Source: Algibacter mikhailovii (GTDB taxonomy: Bacteria; Bacteroidota; Bacteroidia; Flavobacteriales; Flavobacteriaceae). From it: DNA of 64,000 nt. The position numbers and the translations under genes were made by a program. Positions 53,242 through 64,000 of the stretch are shown one piece after another (within the stretch, counting starts at the first letter, position 1; each line of letters starts with the position of its first letter). Below the pieces are notes generated by a model. It saw only the letters and a program-made list of their open reading frames with translations. It did not search any database and had not been told where the DNA came from. The stretch spans positions 136,697 through 200,696 of the forward strand of contig NZ_BMWZ01000006.1 in assembly GCF_014651495.1 (NCBI RefSeq), in the 5' to 3' direction.

Positions 53242-54828
53242 ATGCCTAGATTCTCAAATATATTAGTACTAGTTTATATAATCTTTACTTTTTTTGGATG
53301 TGATACGAAAATAAAAAACTCATCTCCAAATGTTATTCTAATTTATGCCGATGACCTCGGTCGTGGTCTGCTCACGCACGAAGGACAGAAGATTATTAAA
53401 ACGCCACATATTGATAAACTTGCTGAGTCAGGGGTTCGATTTGAAAATGTCTACGGTGGTATGTTTTGTTCTCCTGCACGCGCTAGCTTATTAACAGGTT
53501 ATCATGATTTACATACTGATAAATGGGACATTTCTAGAGCGGGCTTATATTCAGATATTACTCGTGGTAAATATTCTAGGGAACAAGTAGAAAGTGCATA
53601 CAACAAACAGGCTACTCCTGTTCCCGAGAGTGAAGTTTTCCTAGCCGAAGTATTTAAAAAATCAGGATATGTCACTGCACAAGTAGGCAAACTGGATTGG
53701 GGTTTTGCAACCACTCATAAACAATTAAAAAGGCATGGCTGGGATTACTATTATGGGTATTATGACCACCAACGCTGTCATGGTTTCTATCCTCCTTTTT
53801 TATTTGAAGACGGTAACATGGTCACGATCGAAGGAAATACAAGAGCAGATTGTGGTAAAACTGCTGAATGGGATAAGGATGGCGGTTATGAAGACCGGTG
53901 GAATATGGACGGGAAAGAGGTCTATTCTCAAAATTTGTTTTTAGATAAAATGATTCAATTTCTCAGAAATAATAGAGACGCACCTTTTTTTCTTTATCAT
54001 CCCACGCAGCTACCTCATGGCCCATCATCCGTTCCAGAAATTCATCCTGATTTTGTATCAAATAAGAACTTGACCGAAATAGAAAAAACTTACGCATCCA
54101 TGGTAAAAATGTTGGATGATCATGTGGGTGTGATTGTTGAAGAATTAAAAACTCTCGGATTATATGAAAATACTATCATTGTTTTCTCTAGTGATAACGG
54201 TCATGAAATTTATTATCCTTCAGAGGGCAAGATCAATAAGCCGATGATAAATATGCAAACTGGGAAGAAATTTGACAATATAAACACTAAATATTACAGT
54301 GAGTTAGTGGGGGATGTTTTTAACGGAAACGATGGTATGGCAGGTATGAAAAGAGACAATTGGGAAGGTGCTGTTAGGGTTCCACTCATTTATCACTGGC
54401 CTGGTAATATTGAAGGAGGTAAAATTATACAAACAAAGGTTGCTAATTATGACTTGATAAGCACTTTCGCAGACCTGTTAAACGTGGCGTTACCTGAAGA
54501 AAAAGATGGGCTATCTTACTTGCCGGAAATACTCGGGAAAGAGGCAGGCAAACTTCATAAATATATAGTTTTCTCTTCGTTTCATGGCCCTGCACTAGTT
54601 ACCCAAGAAGGATGGAAGTTGCGTCATTTTGGCCCCAAAGACACCTATCAACTATACTACTTACCTGACGATTACCGAGAAGAAAGCAATTTGTCAGAGA
54701 AACATCCAGAACTTCTTGAAAGATTAAAGAAGGAACTTATTGAAGCTTGTTCTGGAGATATAAAAAATGGATGGTTTTCGTATCAATCAGGGATTTTGGA
54801 ACTACCTGAAATTCAAAATAAAGATTAG
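53242..54828 (+). CDS. S1 family sulfatase, lipoprotein (CSPAR type)
   Basis: A 528-residue sulfatase. The SPII signal ends FFGC, anchor C20. DD ligands are in YADDLGRGLL, where the usual G-x-x-D after the DD pair is altered. The formylglycine cysteine is C76 in CSPARASLLTGYHDLHTDKW, with Ala at the fourth position, which still fits C-x-P-x-R. VGKLDWGFATTHKQ replaces the common GKWHLG motif, keeping the lysine but losing the following WH. FSSDNGHE holds the metal ligands. These deviations mark a subfamily distinct from the others in the window. It sits between an SGNH esterase and GH95. An active enzyme is likely, but the substrate site differs. Confidence 0.9.
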   Translation: MPRFSNILVLVYIIFTFFGCDTKIKNSSPNVILIYADDLGRGLLTHEGQKIIKTPHIDKLAESGVRFENVYGGMFCSPARASLLTGYHDLHTDKWDISRAGLYSDITRGKYSREQVESAYNKQATPVPESEVFLAEVFKKSGYVTAQVGKLDWGFATTHKQLKRHGWDYYYGYYDHQRCHGFYPPFLFEDGNMVTIEGNTRADCGKTAEWDKDGGYEDRWNMDGKEVYSQNLFLDKMIQFLRNNRDAPFFLYHPTQLPHGPSSVPEIHPDFVSNKNLTEIEKTYASMVKMLDDHVGVIVEELKTLGLYENTIIVFSSDNGHEIYYPSEGKINKPMINMQTGKKFDNINTKYYSELVGDVFNGNDGMAGMKRDNWEGAVRVPLIYHWPGNIEGGKIIQTKVANYDLISTFADLLNVALPEEKDGLSYLPEILGKEAGKLHKYIVFSSFHGPALVTQEGWKLRHFGPKDTYQLYYLPDDYREESNLSEKHPELLERLKKELIEACSGDIKNGWFSYQSGILELPEIQNKD

Positions 54829-54875
54829 TACTAATAATACATTTTAAATATTCAACATCACAACAATATAAAAAC

Positions 54876-57242
54876 ATGAATAACATTGCCAAATTATTAG
54901 TCTTAGTATTTATTCTCCAGGTAACTTCTTGCGATCAAATGGAAACTCAAATTCAAACCCAAACTATTCCTCTAAAATTATGGTACAACCAACCAGCTAC
55001 TGACTGGCAGTCTGAAGCCCTCCCAATAGGTAATGGATATATGGGAACCATGTTTTACGGTGGCGTAGAAAAAGAACAAATTCAATTTGCAGAAGGCACA
55101 CTTTGGAGTGGCGGACCCGGCAGTGGAGATGAATACAATTATGGTATTAAGAAAAATGCGTGGAAGCATCTTACTGAAGTGCGTGGTTTATTGGATGCTG
55201 GAAAAATGGATGAAGCTCATGATTTGGCAAACAAAGAATTAACAGGAACCATGTATAAAGCCAAAGACTCAAAATCTAGTTTTGGGAATTATGGTGCACA
55301 ACAAACCATGGGGGACTTTTTTATAGAAGTACACCATGAGGGCCGTGTATCCGATTATGTTCGAGAATTAGACATTGAAAATGCACAAGGACATGTAAAG
55401 TACAAAATAGATGATACAAATTTCAGTAGGACTTATTTTGCGTCTTATCCCGAAAAAACGATGGTATATCATTTTGAAGCTGATTTGGCAACAGACTATA
55501 GCATTAATTTTGAAACACCTCACAAAAGAAACAGGGAATCATTAAATAAGTCAATCTATTCTTTTCAAGGGGAAGTTGCAGATAATGGTATGCAATTTGA
55601 AACGTGTTTAAAACTTGAAACTGATGGGGAGGTAAACTTCCAAAATGGAAAAATTGAAGTGAAAGGAGCGGTGTATTTAAATATGTACCACGTTGCTTCT
55701 ACAGATTATATTAATAAGTATCCGGAGTATAAAGGCAATGATTATCAAGCTGAGAATAAAAAAATCTTGGATAATTTAAATGGTAAGTCTTACAACGATT
55801 TATTAGTCTCTCACCTAAAAGATTATAAAACACTTTATGATAGAGTAGAATTTGAATTAGTTGCAAAGGTCAATGACAGTATTCCAACTAATATCCGCCT
55901 AGAACAATATGCTGATGGAAATGAGGATTTGGGTCTTGAAGAGCTTTATTTTCAATTTGGAAGATATATGATGATTAGTTCATCTCGTCCTGGAACTATG
56001 CCCATGAATTTGCAAGGAAAATGGAACAACAGTACAAACCCTGCCTGGGCATGTGATTATCACATGAATATCAATCAACAAATGCTTTACTGGCCCACAG
56101 AAATTACGAATCTAAGCGAATGTCACACACCCTTATTCGATTATATGGAAACACTGGTGGAGCCAGGTAGAATTTCAGCTAAGGAATTTTATAACACAAG
56201 AGGCTGGGTAGTTAATACCATGAACAACCCATTCGGATATACCTCACCAGGTTGGAAATTTCCTTGGGGTGCATTTCCTGGTGGAGCAGCATGGTTATGT
56301 CAACATCTTTGGGAACATTATGAATTTACTCAGGACAAACAATATTTGAAACAAACGGCTTACCCGATTATGAAAGAGGCGGCATTGTTTTGGATTGATT
56401 ATTTAATAGAAGATGAGAAAGGAAATTTGGTTTCTTACCCTTCGTATTCCCCGGAACACGGTGGGATATCTCGAGGCGCTTCAATGGATCATCAAATAGC
56501 GTGGGATTTATTGAACAATTGTATAACCGCTAGTGAGGTATTAGCCATAGACCAATCATTTAGAAAAGATGCATTAAGACTTAGAGATAAAATTTCACCA
56601 CCTACAATTGGAAGTTGGGGGCAGTTACAAGAATGGAAAGAAGATGTGGACAATCCAGAAAGTAAACATCGTCACGTTTCTCACTTATTTGCGGTATATC
56701 CAGGAAAACAAATTACTGTTGAAAAAACACCGAAATTAGCAGGAGCAGCAAAGGTAAGTTTGAATGCTCGTGGAGATGATGGCACGGGATGGTCATTAGC
56801 TTGGAAAGTGAATTTTTGGGCACGTTTTAAAGATGGAAATCGTGCTTATAAACTATTTAGAAGATTGTTGTTTCCGGCAACAGTTAAAGGGGAGCGATTA
56901 ATGGGACAAGGTAGTGGAACATTTTCTAACTTATTTTGTGCTCATCCACCATTTCAGTTGGATGGTAATATGGGAGGGACAGCTGGAATGGCCGAACTTC
57001 TGTTGCAATCGCACACAGGAACGTTAGACCTTTTGCCTGCACTACCGTCAGCTTGGCAAGATGGTAAGATAAAAGGTTTGAAGGCAAGAGGAGGCTATGA
57101 GGTAACTATGCAATGGAAAGATGGGAAACTATTTACGGCAGCAATTAAAGCTCAAAATTCAGGTAATTGTAGAGTCCGATATGGTAATTTTGATAATACA
57201 AAACAACTTGATAAGGGCGAAATTTGGAGTATTGTATTTTAA
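54876..57242 (+). CDS. GH95 family glycosidase (alpha-L-fucosidase / alpha-L-galactosidase type), lipoprotein
   Basis: A 788-residue inverting exo-glycosidase. The SPII signal ends VTSC with anchor C19. The N-terminal beta-supersandwich starts LWYNQPATDWQSEALPIGNG and contains FAEGTLWSGGPG, the GH95 hallmark. The (alpha/alpha)6 domain has the catalytic-water Asn pair N398/N400 in MNINQQMLYWP, the predicted acid E527 in SYSPEHGG, and the predicted base D696 in FQLDGNMGG. GH95 enzymes remove alpha-L-fucose or alpha-L-galactose, so the target polysaccharide probably carries such a side sugar or chain unit. It is 16 bp upstream of the LacZ-type GH2. Which of the two sugars it prefers cannot be read from sequence. 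Confidence 0.93.
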   Translation: MNNIAKLLVLVFILQVTSCDQMETQIQTQTIPLKLWYNQPATDWQSEALPIGNGYMGTMFYGGVEKEQIQFAEGTLWSGGPGSGDEYNYGIKKNAWKHLTEVRGLLDAGKMDEAHDLANKELTGTMYKAKDSKSSFGNYGAQQTMGDFFIEVHHEGRVSDYVRELDIENAQGHVKYKIDDTNFSRTYFASYPEKTMVYHFEADLATDYSINFETPHKRNRESLNKSIYSFQGEVADNGMQFETCLKLETDGEVNFQNGKIEVKGAVYLNMYHVASTDYINKYPEYKGNDYQAENKKILDNLNGKSYNDLLVSHLKDYKTLYDRVEFELVAKVNDSIPTNIRLEQYADGNEDLGLEELYFQFGRYMMISSSRPGTMPMNLQGKWNNSTNPAWACDYHMNINQQMLYWPTEITNLSECHTPLFDYMETLVEPGRISAKEFYNTRGWVVNTMNNPFGYTSPGWKFPWGAFPGGAAWLCQHLWEHYEFTQDKQYLKQTAYPIMKEAALFWIDYLIEDEKGNLVSYPSYSPEHGGISRGASMDHQIAWDLLNNCITASEVLAIDQSFRKDALRLRDKISPPTIGSWGQLQEWKEDVDNPESKHRHVSHLFAVYPGKQITVEKTPKLAGAAKVSLNARGDDGTGWSLAWKVNFWARFKDGNRAYKLFRRLLFPATVKGERLMGQGSGTFSNLFCAHPPFQLDGNMGGTAGMAELLLQSHTGTLDLLPALPSAWQDGKIKGLKARGGYEVTMQWKDGKLFTAAIKAQNSGNCRVRYGNFDNTKQLDKGEIWSIVF

Positions 57243-57252
57243 ATAAAGTTAA

Positions 57253-60357
<3,105 letters not shown>

Positions 60358-60635
60358 ATTGAAGAATTAAGGTTGCTTTTAATTTGATAATTAGTGGATG
60401 GTGATGGTTAAAATTCGCCATTTTGAATTTGTAGATTTTGATTTACTTGCTATCATTAATATTTGAATACCTTTTTTTTATAAATGTTGAATTTTTTATT
60501 AGATGGTGATGCGCGAGATATATGGATTTGTAATTGTATGTTTAGTGATTCCCTTATACTTTTTTATGTCACAAGTTGAATGACAGTTTGATTAATTTTA
60601 ACCTTTTATTACATCCATAAAATAGGAACAAGAAT
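60358..60635. other. AT-rich intergenic region before the sulfatase-esterase cluster
   Basis: 278 bp with no convincing ORF. TAATATTTGAA near 60449 resembles but does not exactly fit the TAnnTTTG box. No copy of the 65-bp element or the TGTGCTA palindrome is found. It probably carries the promoter for the 60636 gene. Confidence 0.4.
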
Positions 60636-62051
60636 ATGAATAGAAAAGGAACCATTACACCAAATATTCCCAGTCTTATTTTTGGGATATGTTTGTTTTT
60701 TGTTAATACTTTACAAGCTCAAAAACGCATTGAAAAGCCAAATCTTATTGTTATCATGACTGATGATATGGGATGGGCAGATGTGGGCTTTAACGGTTGT
60801 AAAGATATACCAACGCCTAATATTGATGTAATTGCGAATGAAGGCGTACGATTTGAAGAAGGCTATGTGTCCTTTCCTGTATGTGGCCCCAGCAGAGCTG
60901 GATTTTTAACTGGTCGTTACCAAGATAGGTTTGGGTTTACAACTAACCCATCTATTGATCCTAATAATCCAATGGCAGGTTTACCGGTAGAGGAAGAGAC
61001 CATGGCACAGGTTTTAAGAAAAGCTAATTATAACAATGCTATTATTGGGAAATGGCATATGGGCACCAACCCTGTTTTTCATCCTTTAGAGCGTGGATTT
61101 GATTATTTCTATGGATTTCTTTCTGGAGGTCATAATTACTATGCAGAACAATTAGTATATAATGATTTGTCTGAAGTAACTTCTAAGTGGGATTGGTACA
61201 GAACAAAAATTAAGGAAAACAGGTCGATTGTTGAAACGAAAGATTATTTAACTGATGAGTTGAGTAATGCCGCAGTTCGCTATATAGAAAAGCAGGCTAA
61301 GGATGATAGACATTTTATGTTGTATTTAGCATATAATGCACCACATACACCTTTGCAAGCCACTAAAAAATATTTGTCCCGATTCCCTAATATTAAGGAT
61401 AAAAAGAGAAAAACCTATGCAGCTATGGTAAGTGCTGTTGATGATGGCGTAGGTCGTGTATTGGAAACAATAAAAGAAAATGGACTGGATGAAAATACCA
61501 TTATTGTTTTTCTGTCTGATAATGGTGGCGCACATAATAACGCCTCAAGTAATGGCCCTCTAAGAGGTTTGAAAGGAGATCTTTTTGAAGGAGGTATTCG
61601 TGTACCTTTTGCCATACGTTGGAAAGGAGTTATTCCTAAAGGAAAAACCTATACTCAAGCAGTGTCTTCTCTAGATATTATGGCTACGATAGTAGCACAA
61701 ACCGATGTTGTTATTAACAGAGAAAGACCGTTAGATGGTGTGGATTTATTACCCTTTTTAAGAGGCGAGAACAAGGAAGCCCCTCATGATTATTTGTTTT
61801 GGAGAAAATGGGAACAAAATGCCATGGCTGTTAGACATGGCAATTATAAACTAGTTGCAAATAGAAATCAAAAACAAACTTATCCAGAGTTATTCAATCT
61901 ATCTGTAGATGTTGCTGAAACTAAGAATATAAAATCGCTGGAAACAAACTTATCAGAAGATTTATTTAAGGAATGGGAACAATGGAATACTCAGTTAAAA
62001 GATCGTGTTTTCCCAACATTAGGAGGTGATAACTGGTGGGCCAAAAAATAA
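60636..62051 (+). CDS. S1 family sulfatase, secreted (CGPSR type)
   Basis: A 471-residue sulfatase with SPI signal (FVNTLQAQ). DD ligands are in MTDDMGWADVGFNGCKDIPT, the formylglycine cysteine is C83 in CGPSRAGFLTGRYQDRFGF, followed by GKWHMGTNPVFHP, GGHNYYAEQ and FLSDNGGA. NGCKDI, CGPSRAGF, TGRYQ-RFGF and KKRKTYAAMVSAVDDGVG are shared almost word for word with the sulfatase at 460, making these two the closest pair in the window. The C-terminus ends RVFPTLGGDNWWAKK. It is followed after 18 bp by an alpha/beta-hydrolase esterase. Family is secure, sulfate position unknown. Confidence 0.95.
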   Translation: MNRKGTITPNIPSLIFGICLFFVNTLQAQKRIEKPNLIVIMTDDMGWADVGFNGCKDIPTPNIDVIANEGVRFEEGYVSFPVCGPSRAGFLTGRYQDRFGFTTNPSIDPNNPMAGLPVEEETMAQVLRKANYNNAIIGKWHMGTNPVFHPLERGFDYFYGFLSGGHNYYAEQLVYNDLSEVTSKWDWYRTKIKENRSIVETKDYLTDELSNAAVRYIEKQAKDDRHFMLYLAYNAPHTPLQATKKYLSRFPNIKDKKRKTYAAMVSAVDDGVGRVLETIKENGLDENTIIVFLSDNGGAHNNASSNGPLRGLKGDLFEGGIRVPFAIRWKGVIPKGKTYTQAVSSLDIMATIVAQTDVVINRERPLDGVDLLPFLRGENKEAPHDYLFWRKWEQNAMAVRHGNYKLVANRNQKQTYPELFNLSVDVAETKNIKSLETNLSEDLFKEWEQWNTQLKDRVFPTLGGDNWWAKK

Positions 62052-62069
62052 GTTTATAGCAATTTACAA

Positions 62070-62945
62070 ATGAAGAGATTATTAATATTGGGTATTTTTA
62101 TTATTGGAAACACTGCGCTTTGGGGAAACCCTGAACCCGATACTATAGTTGTTTACAAAAAAATAGATGGATTTGAATTGAAATTACACATGTTTTTTCC
62201 TGAAAATCATGATAAAAGTGAAAAAGTACCAAGCATAGTATTTTTTCATGGTGGGGGTTGGAAAGGCGGAGGGGTGGCTCATTTTTATAATCAAGCCGCG
62301 TATTTTGCCACAAGAGGACTGATTGCTATTAGTGCTCAATATAGGGTTGAAAAACCACATGGTACCACTCCAAAAGAATGCGTAAAGGATGCGAAATCGG
62401 CCATGCGATGGATTCGCTCACATGCAACAGTTTATGGTATTGATCCTAATAGGATATTAGCAGGAGGAGGTTCTGCAGGCGGTCATGTCGCTGCTGCTGT
62501 ATCGACTATTGACGGTTTTAATGAAGATGGAGAAGATCTTTCTGTGAGTTGCATACCCAAAGCTTTAATGCTTTTCAATCCGGTTGCCAATAACAGTAAA
62601 GAAGGTTATGGTTATGATCGTGTCAAAGACTATTGGAAAGCGTTTTCACCAGCGCATAATTTAAAAAAAGGAACACCACCTACGCTTATCATGCTTGGCA
62701 CCAAGGATCAGCTTTTTAAGATTGATTTAGCAAAACAGTATAAGGCTGATATGGAAGCTTTAGGGAATAGGTGTGATTTAATCTTGTATCAAGGTCAAGA
62801 TCACGCTTTTTTTAACATTGATAGAAACAAAGAATTGCATTTTCAAACCATGATTGATGTAGATGTGTTTTTATCCTCTTTAGGGTACTTGCAAGGAGAA
62901 CCCACTGTAGATGAGTTTCGAAAAACTTTAAATCAATATAAATAA
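62070..62945 (+). CDS. Secreted alpha/beta-hydrolase esterase (carbohydrate esterase-like)
   Basis: A 291-residue esterase with signal peptide (IIGNTALWG). The oxyanion motif is HGGGWKGG, the nucleophile elbow is GGSAGG with S135, the acid is the Asp in MLGTKDQLF, and the catalytic His is in GQDHAFFN. The layout is like the BD-FAE/Est family of acetyl- and feruloyl-type esterases found in Bacteroidota PULs. It probably removes acyl groups from glycan fragments. Position: 18 bp after a sulfatase, 16 bp before a small helical protein. An alternative general carboxylesterase role cannot be excluded. Confidence 0.9.
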   Translation: MKRLLILGIFIIGNTALWGNPEPDTIVVYKKIDGFELKLHMFFPENHDKSEKVPSIVFFHGGGWKGGGVAHFYNQAAYFATRGLIAISAQYRVEKPHGTTPKECVKDAKSAMRWIRSHATVYGIDPNRILAGGGSAGGHVAAAVSTIDGFNEDGEDLSVSCIPKALMLFNPVANNSKEGYGYDRVKDYWKAFSPAHNLKKGTPPTLIMLGTKDQLFKIDLAKQYKADMEALGNRCDLILYQGQDHAFFNIDRNKELHFQTMIDVDVFLSSLGYLQGEPTVDEFRKTLNQYK

Positions 62946-62961
62946 CAAAAATTTAAGTATT

Positions 62962-63321
62962 ATGAAAAAAACAATTTCATTGATTGCCTTTTTAGTGGTA
63001 ACTATAACAAGTTTTGCACAGTCAAAAAGCAATTGGAATGAGGGCAGATTTGAACGTTCAAAAGTATATGCTGAAATGGCGGCAAAAGAATTCAATTTAA
63101 CTAAGGCACAGCAAGAAGAACTCTATGAAATGAAAGTTCAACATTATGAAGATCAATATGAAGCTACTCAGAAATTTAATAAAGGTGAAATAACTAAAGA
63201 AGAAAAAAAGGAATCAAATAAAAAATTTGGCAGATACTTCAATAAATTAACAGGAAAAAATTATAAGGAGTTAAAGCCCTTTTATGATAAGGTGAACAAG
63301 GAGCTGGCTAAATTGAAATAG
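62962..63321 (+). CDS. Small secreted helical protein of unknown function
   Basis: A 119-residue protein with an SPI signal (IAFLVVTITSFAQ) and a highly charged helical mature part rich in Lys, Glu and Gln (FNLTKAQQEELYEMKVQHYE; EITKEEKKESNKKF). The pattern of a periplasmic all-helix protein with 'LT-x-x-Q' resembles LTXXQ/Spy-like chaperone or DUF4890-type sequences, but I do not recognise a specific family. It follows the esterase by 16 bp and may be cotranscribed. A periplasmic chaperone or stress-related role is a guess. Confidence 0.7.
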   Translation: MKKTISLIAFLVVTITSFAQSKSNWNEGRFERSKVYAEMAAKEFNLTKAQQEELYEMKVQHYEDQYEATQKFNKGEITKEEKKESNKKFGRYFNKLTGKNYKELKPFYDKVNKELAKLK

Positions 63322-63454
63322 ACTTTTTTAAAAATATTAAGTAGTTAATTAATAGATGTTTAAGGTCTATTAGTTTTATTAATACCTTACTTTAATTAAA
63401 CGAAGATTATAAATGCTAGTCTTAATGATGTCCATAAGATTTAAAAAAATAACC

Positions 63455-64000
63455 ATGAACAGAATTACCTTTCTTTTAACTTTTTCCGTAATATCTTGTT
63501 TTTATACAAGTATATGCGCTCAAAACAATAAGAAGCCAAATCTTTTAATTATTCATACAGATGAACATAATCTAAGAACTCTTGGTGCTTATAGAGAAAC
63601 CATGTCTAAAGAACAAGCAGAAATGTGGGGAAAAGGCAATATTGTGGAAACTCCAAACATTGATAGCATAGCTAAAGAAGGCGCTTTAGCCTTAAATTGG
63701 TATGCAACTTCTCCTGTTTGTACACCTTCTAGGGCATCTATGGTTACTGGTTTGTATCCAGTTGCTACAGGGTCTCCAGTGAATGATATGCCGCTGAATG
63801 ATGATGTTATAACATTTGGTCAAATTCTAAAAGATAATGGATATGCCACATCTTATGTTGGTAAATGGCACCTGGATGGAGAGGATAAACCAGGTTTTGA
63901 ACCAGCTAGAAAATTTGGATTTGATCATAACCGATATATGATGAATCGTGGGCATTGGAAAATATTGAAAGAAGACGTAGAGGGTGTAAAAGTTGATCAA
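63455..64000 (+). CDS. S1 family sulfatase, N-terminal part (3' end outside window)
   Basis: The frame runs from ATG 63455 to the window edge, 182 codons. After a signal peptide ending in SICAQ comes LLIIHTDEHNLRTLGAYRET. The first metal-ligand pair here is DEH rather than the usual DD, with a long insert before NIVETPNIDSIAKEGA. The formylglycine cysteine is C89 in CTPSRASMVTGLYP. YVGKWHLDG and a GFDHNRYMMNRGHW segment follow. This HTDEH-type start marks a subfamily different from the other nine. It lies 133 bp after the small helical protein, so the PUL continues past the window. Confidence 0.92.
   Translation, partial: MNRITFLLTFSVISCFYTSICAQNNKKPNLLIIHTDEHNLRTLGAYRETMSKEQAEMWGKGNIVETPNIDSIAKEGALALNWYATSPVCTPSRASMVTGLYPVATGSPVNDMPLNDDVITFGQILKDNGYATSYVGKWHLDGEDKPGFEPARKFGFDHNRYMMNRGHWKILKEDVEGVKVDQ

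Noticed and set aside
60358-60635. Third copy of the 65-bp element
   Set aside because: Only scattered short matches; no full-length alignment and no TGTGCTA core.

Overview
The window is about 35% GC and strongly plus-strand biased. It carries the hallmarks of a marine Bacteroidota, most likely a Flavobacteriaceae: a SusC/SusD pair, a hybrid two-component regulator (HTCS), type IX secretion (T9SS) C-terminal tails, many SPII lipoproteins, TAnnTTTG-type promoter boxes and no Shine-Dalgarno sequences. Almost all of it is one very large polysaccharide utilization locus (PUL) for a heavily sulfated galactan-like polysaccharide. Both ends are cut inside sulfatase genes, so the locus continues on both sides. 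I see no tRNA, rRNA, CRISPR array or insertion sequence.

Layout: (1) 2-1923, two S1 sulfatases. (2) 1992-6095, the HTCS regulator. (3) 6096-13268, an intergenic regulatory zone with a 13-bp inverted repeat, a promoter and a possible 39-codon membrane peptide, then a surface lipoprotein, SusC and SusD, closed by a strong hairpin terminator (13319-13359). (4) 13431-44154, a long run of closely packed catabolic genes: GH2, sulfatase, sulfatase, GH2, two parallel beta-helix proteins, GH116, SGNH acetylesterase, sulfatase, a decayed gene remnant, two CBM/beta-helix/T9SS proteins, a GH50-like enzyme, sulfatase, a beta-propeller plus catalytic-domain enzyme whose architecture resembles GH150 lambda-carrageenase, sulfatase. 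(5) 44572-49889, GH2 with a discoidin domain, a broken SGNH esterase pseudogene, and a calcineurin-type metallophosphoesterase fused to a LamG-like domain. (6) 50255-60357, a second GH50-like enzyme, SGNH esterase, sulfatase, GH95 and LacZ-type GH2. (7) 60636-64000, sulfatase, alpha/beta-hydrolase esterase, a small helical secreted protein and a truncated sulfatase. In total there are ten S1 sulfatases (two cut by the window), four GH2, two GH50-like, one each of GH95, GH116 and the GH150-like enzyme, four beta-helix proteins, two intact and one dead SGNH esterase and one alpha/beta-hydrolase.

Working model (inference): the three T9SS-tagged proteins make the first cuts outside the cell. Surface lipoproteins, including SusD and the lipoprotein before SusC, capture oligosaccharides, SusC imports them, and periplasmic sulfatases, esterases and exo-glycosidases take them apart. 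The HTCS senses an oligosaccharide and drives transcription, perhaps through TGTGCTA-type sites found in two of the large intergenic regions. The GH150-like architecture, the sulfatase load, and the absence of GH16, GH82, GH86 and of GH127/GH129 anhydrogalactosidases point to lambda-carrageenan or a related highly sulfated galactan, but the substrate is not proven. The most novel parts are the four related beta-helix proteins, the GH150-like protein, the phosphoesterase-LamG fusion, a 65-bp element repeated in two promoter regions, and the esterase pseudogene.
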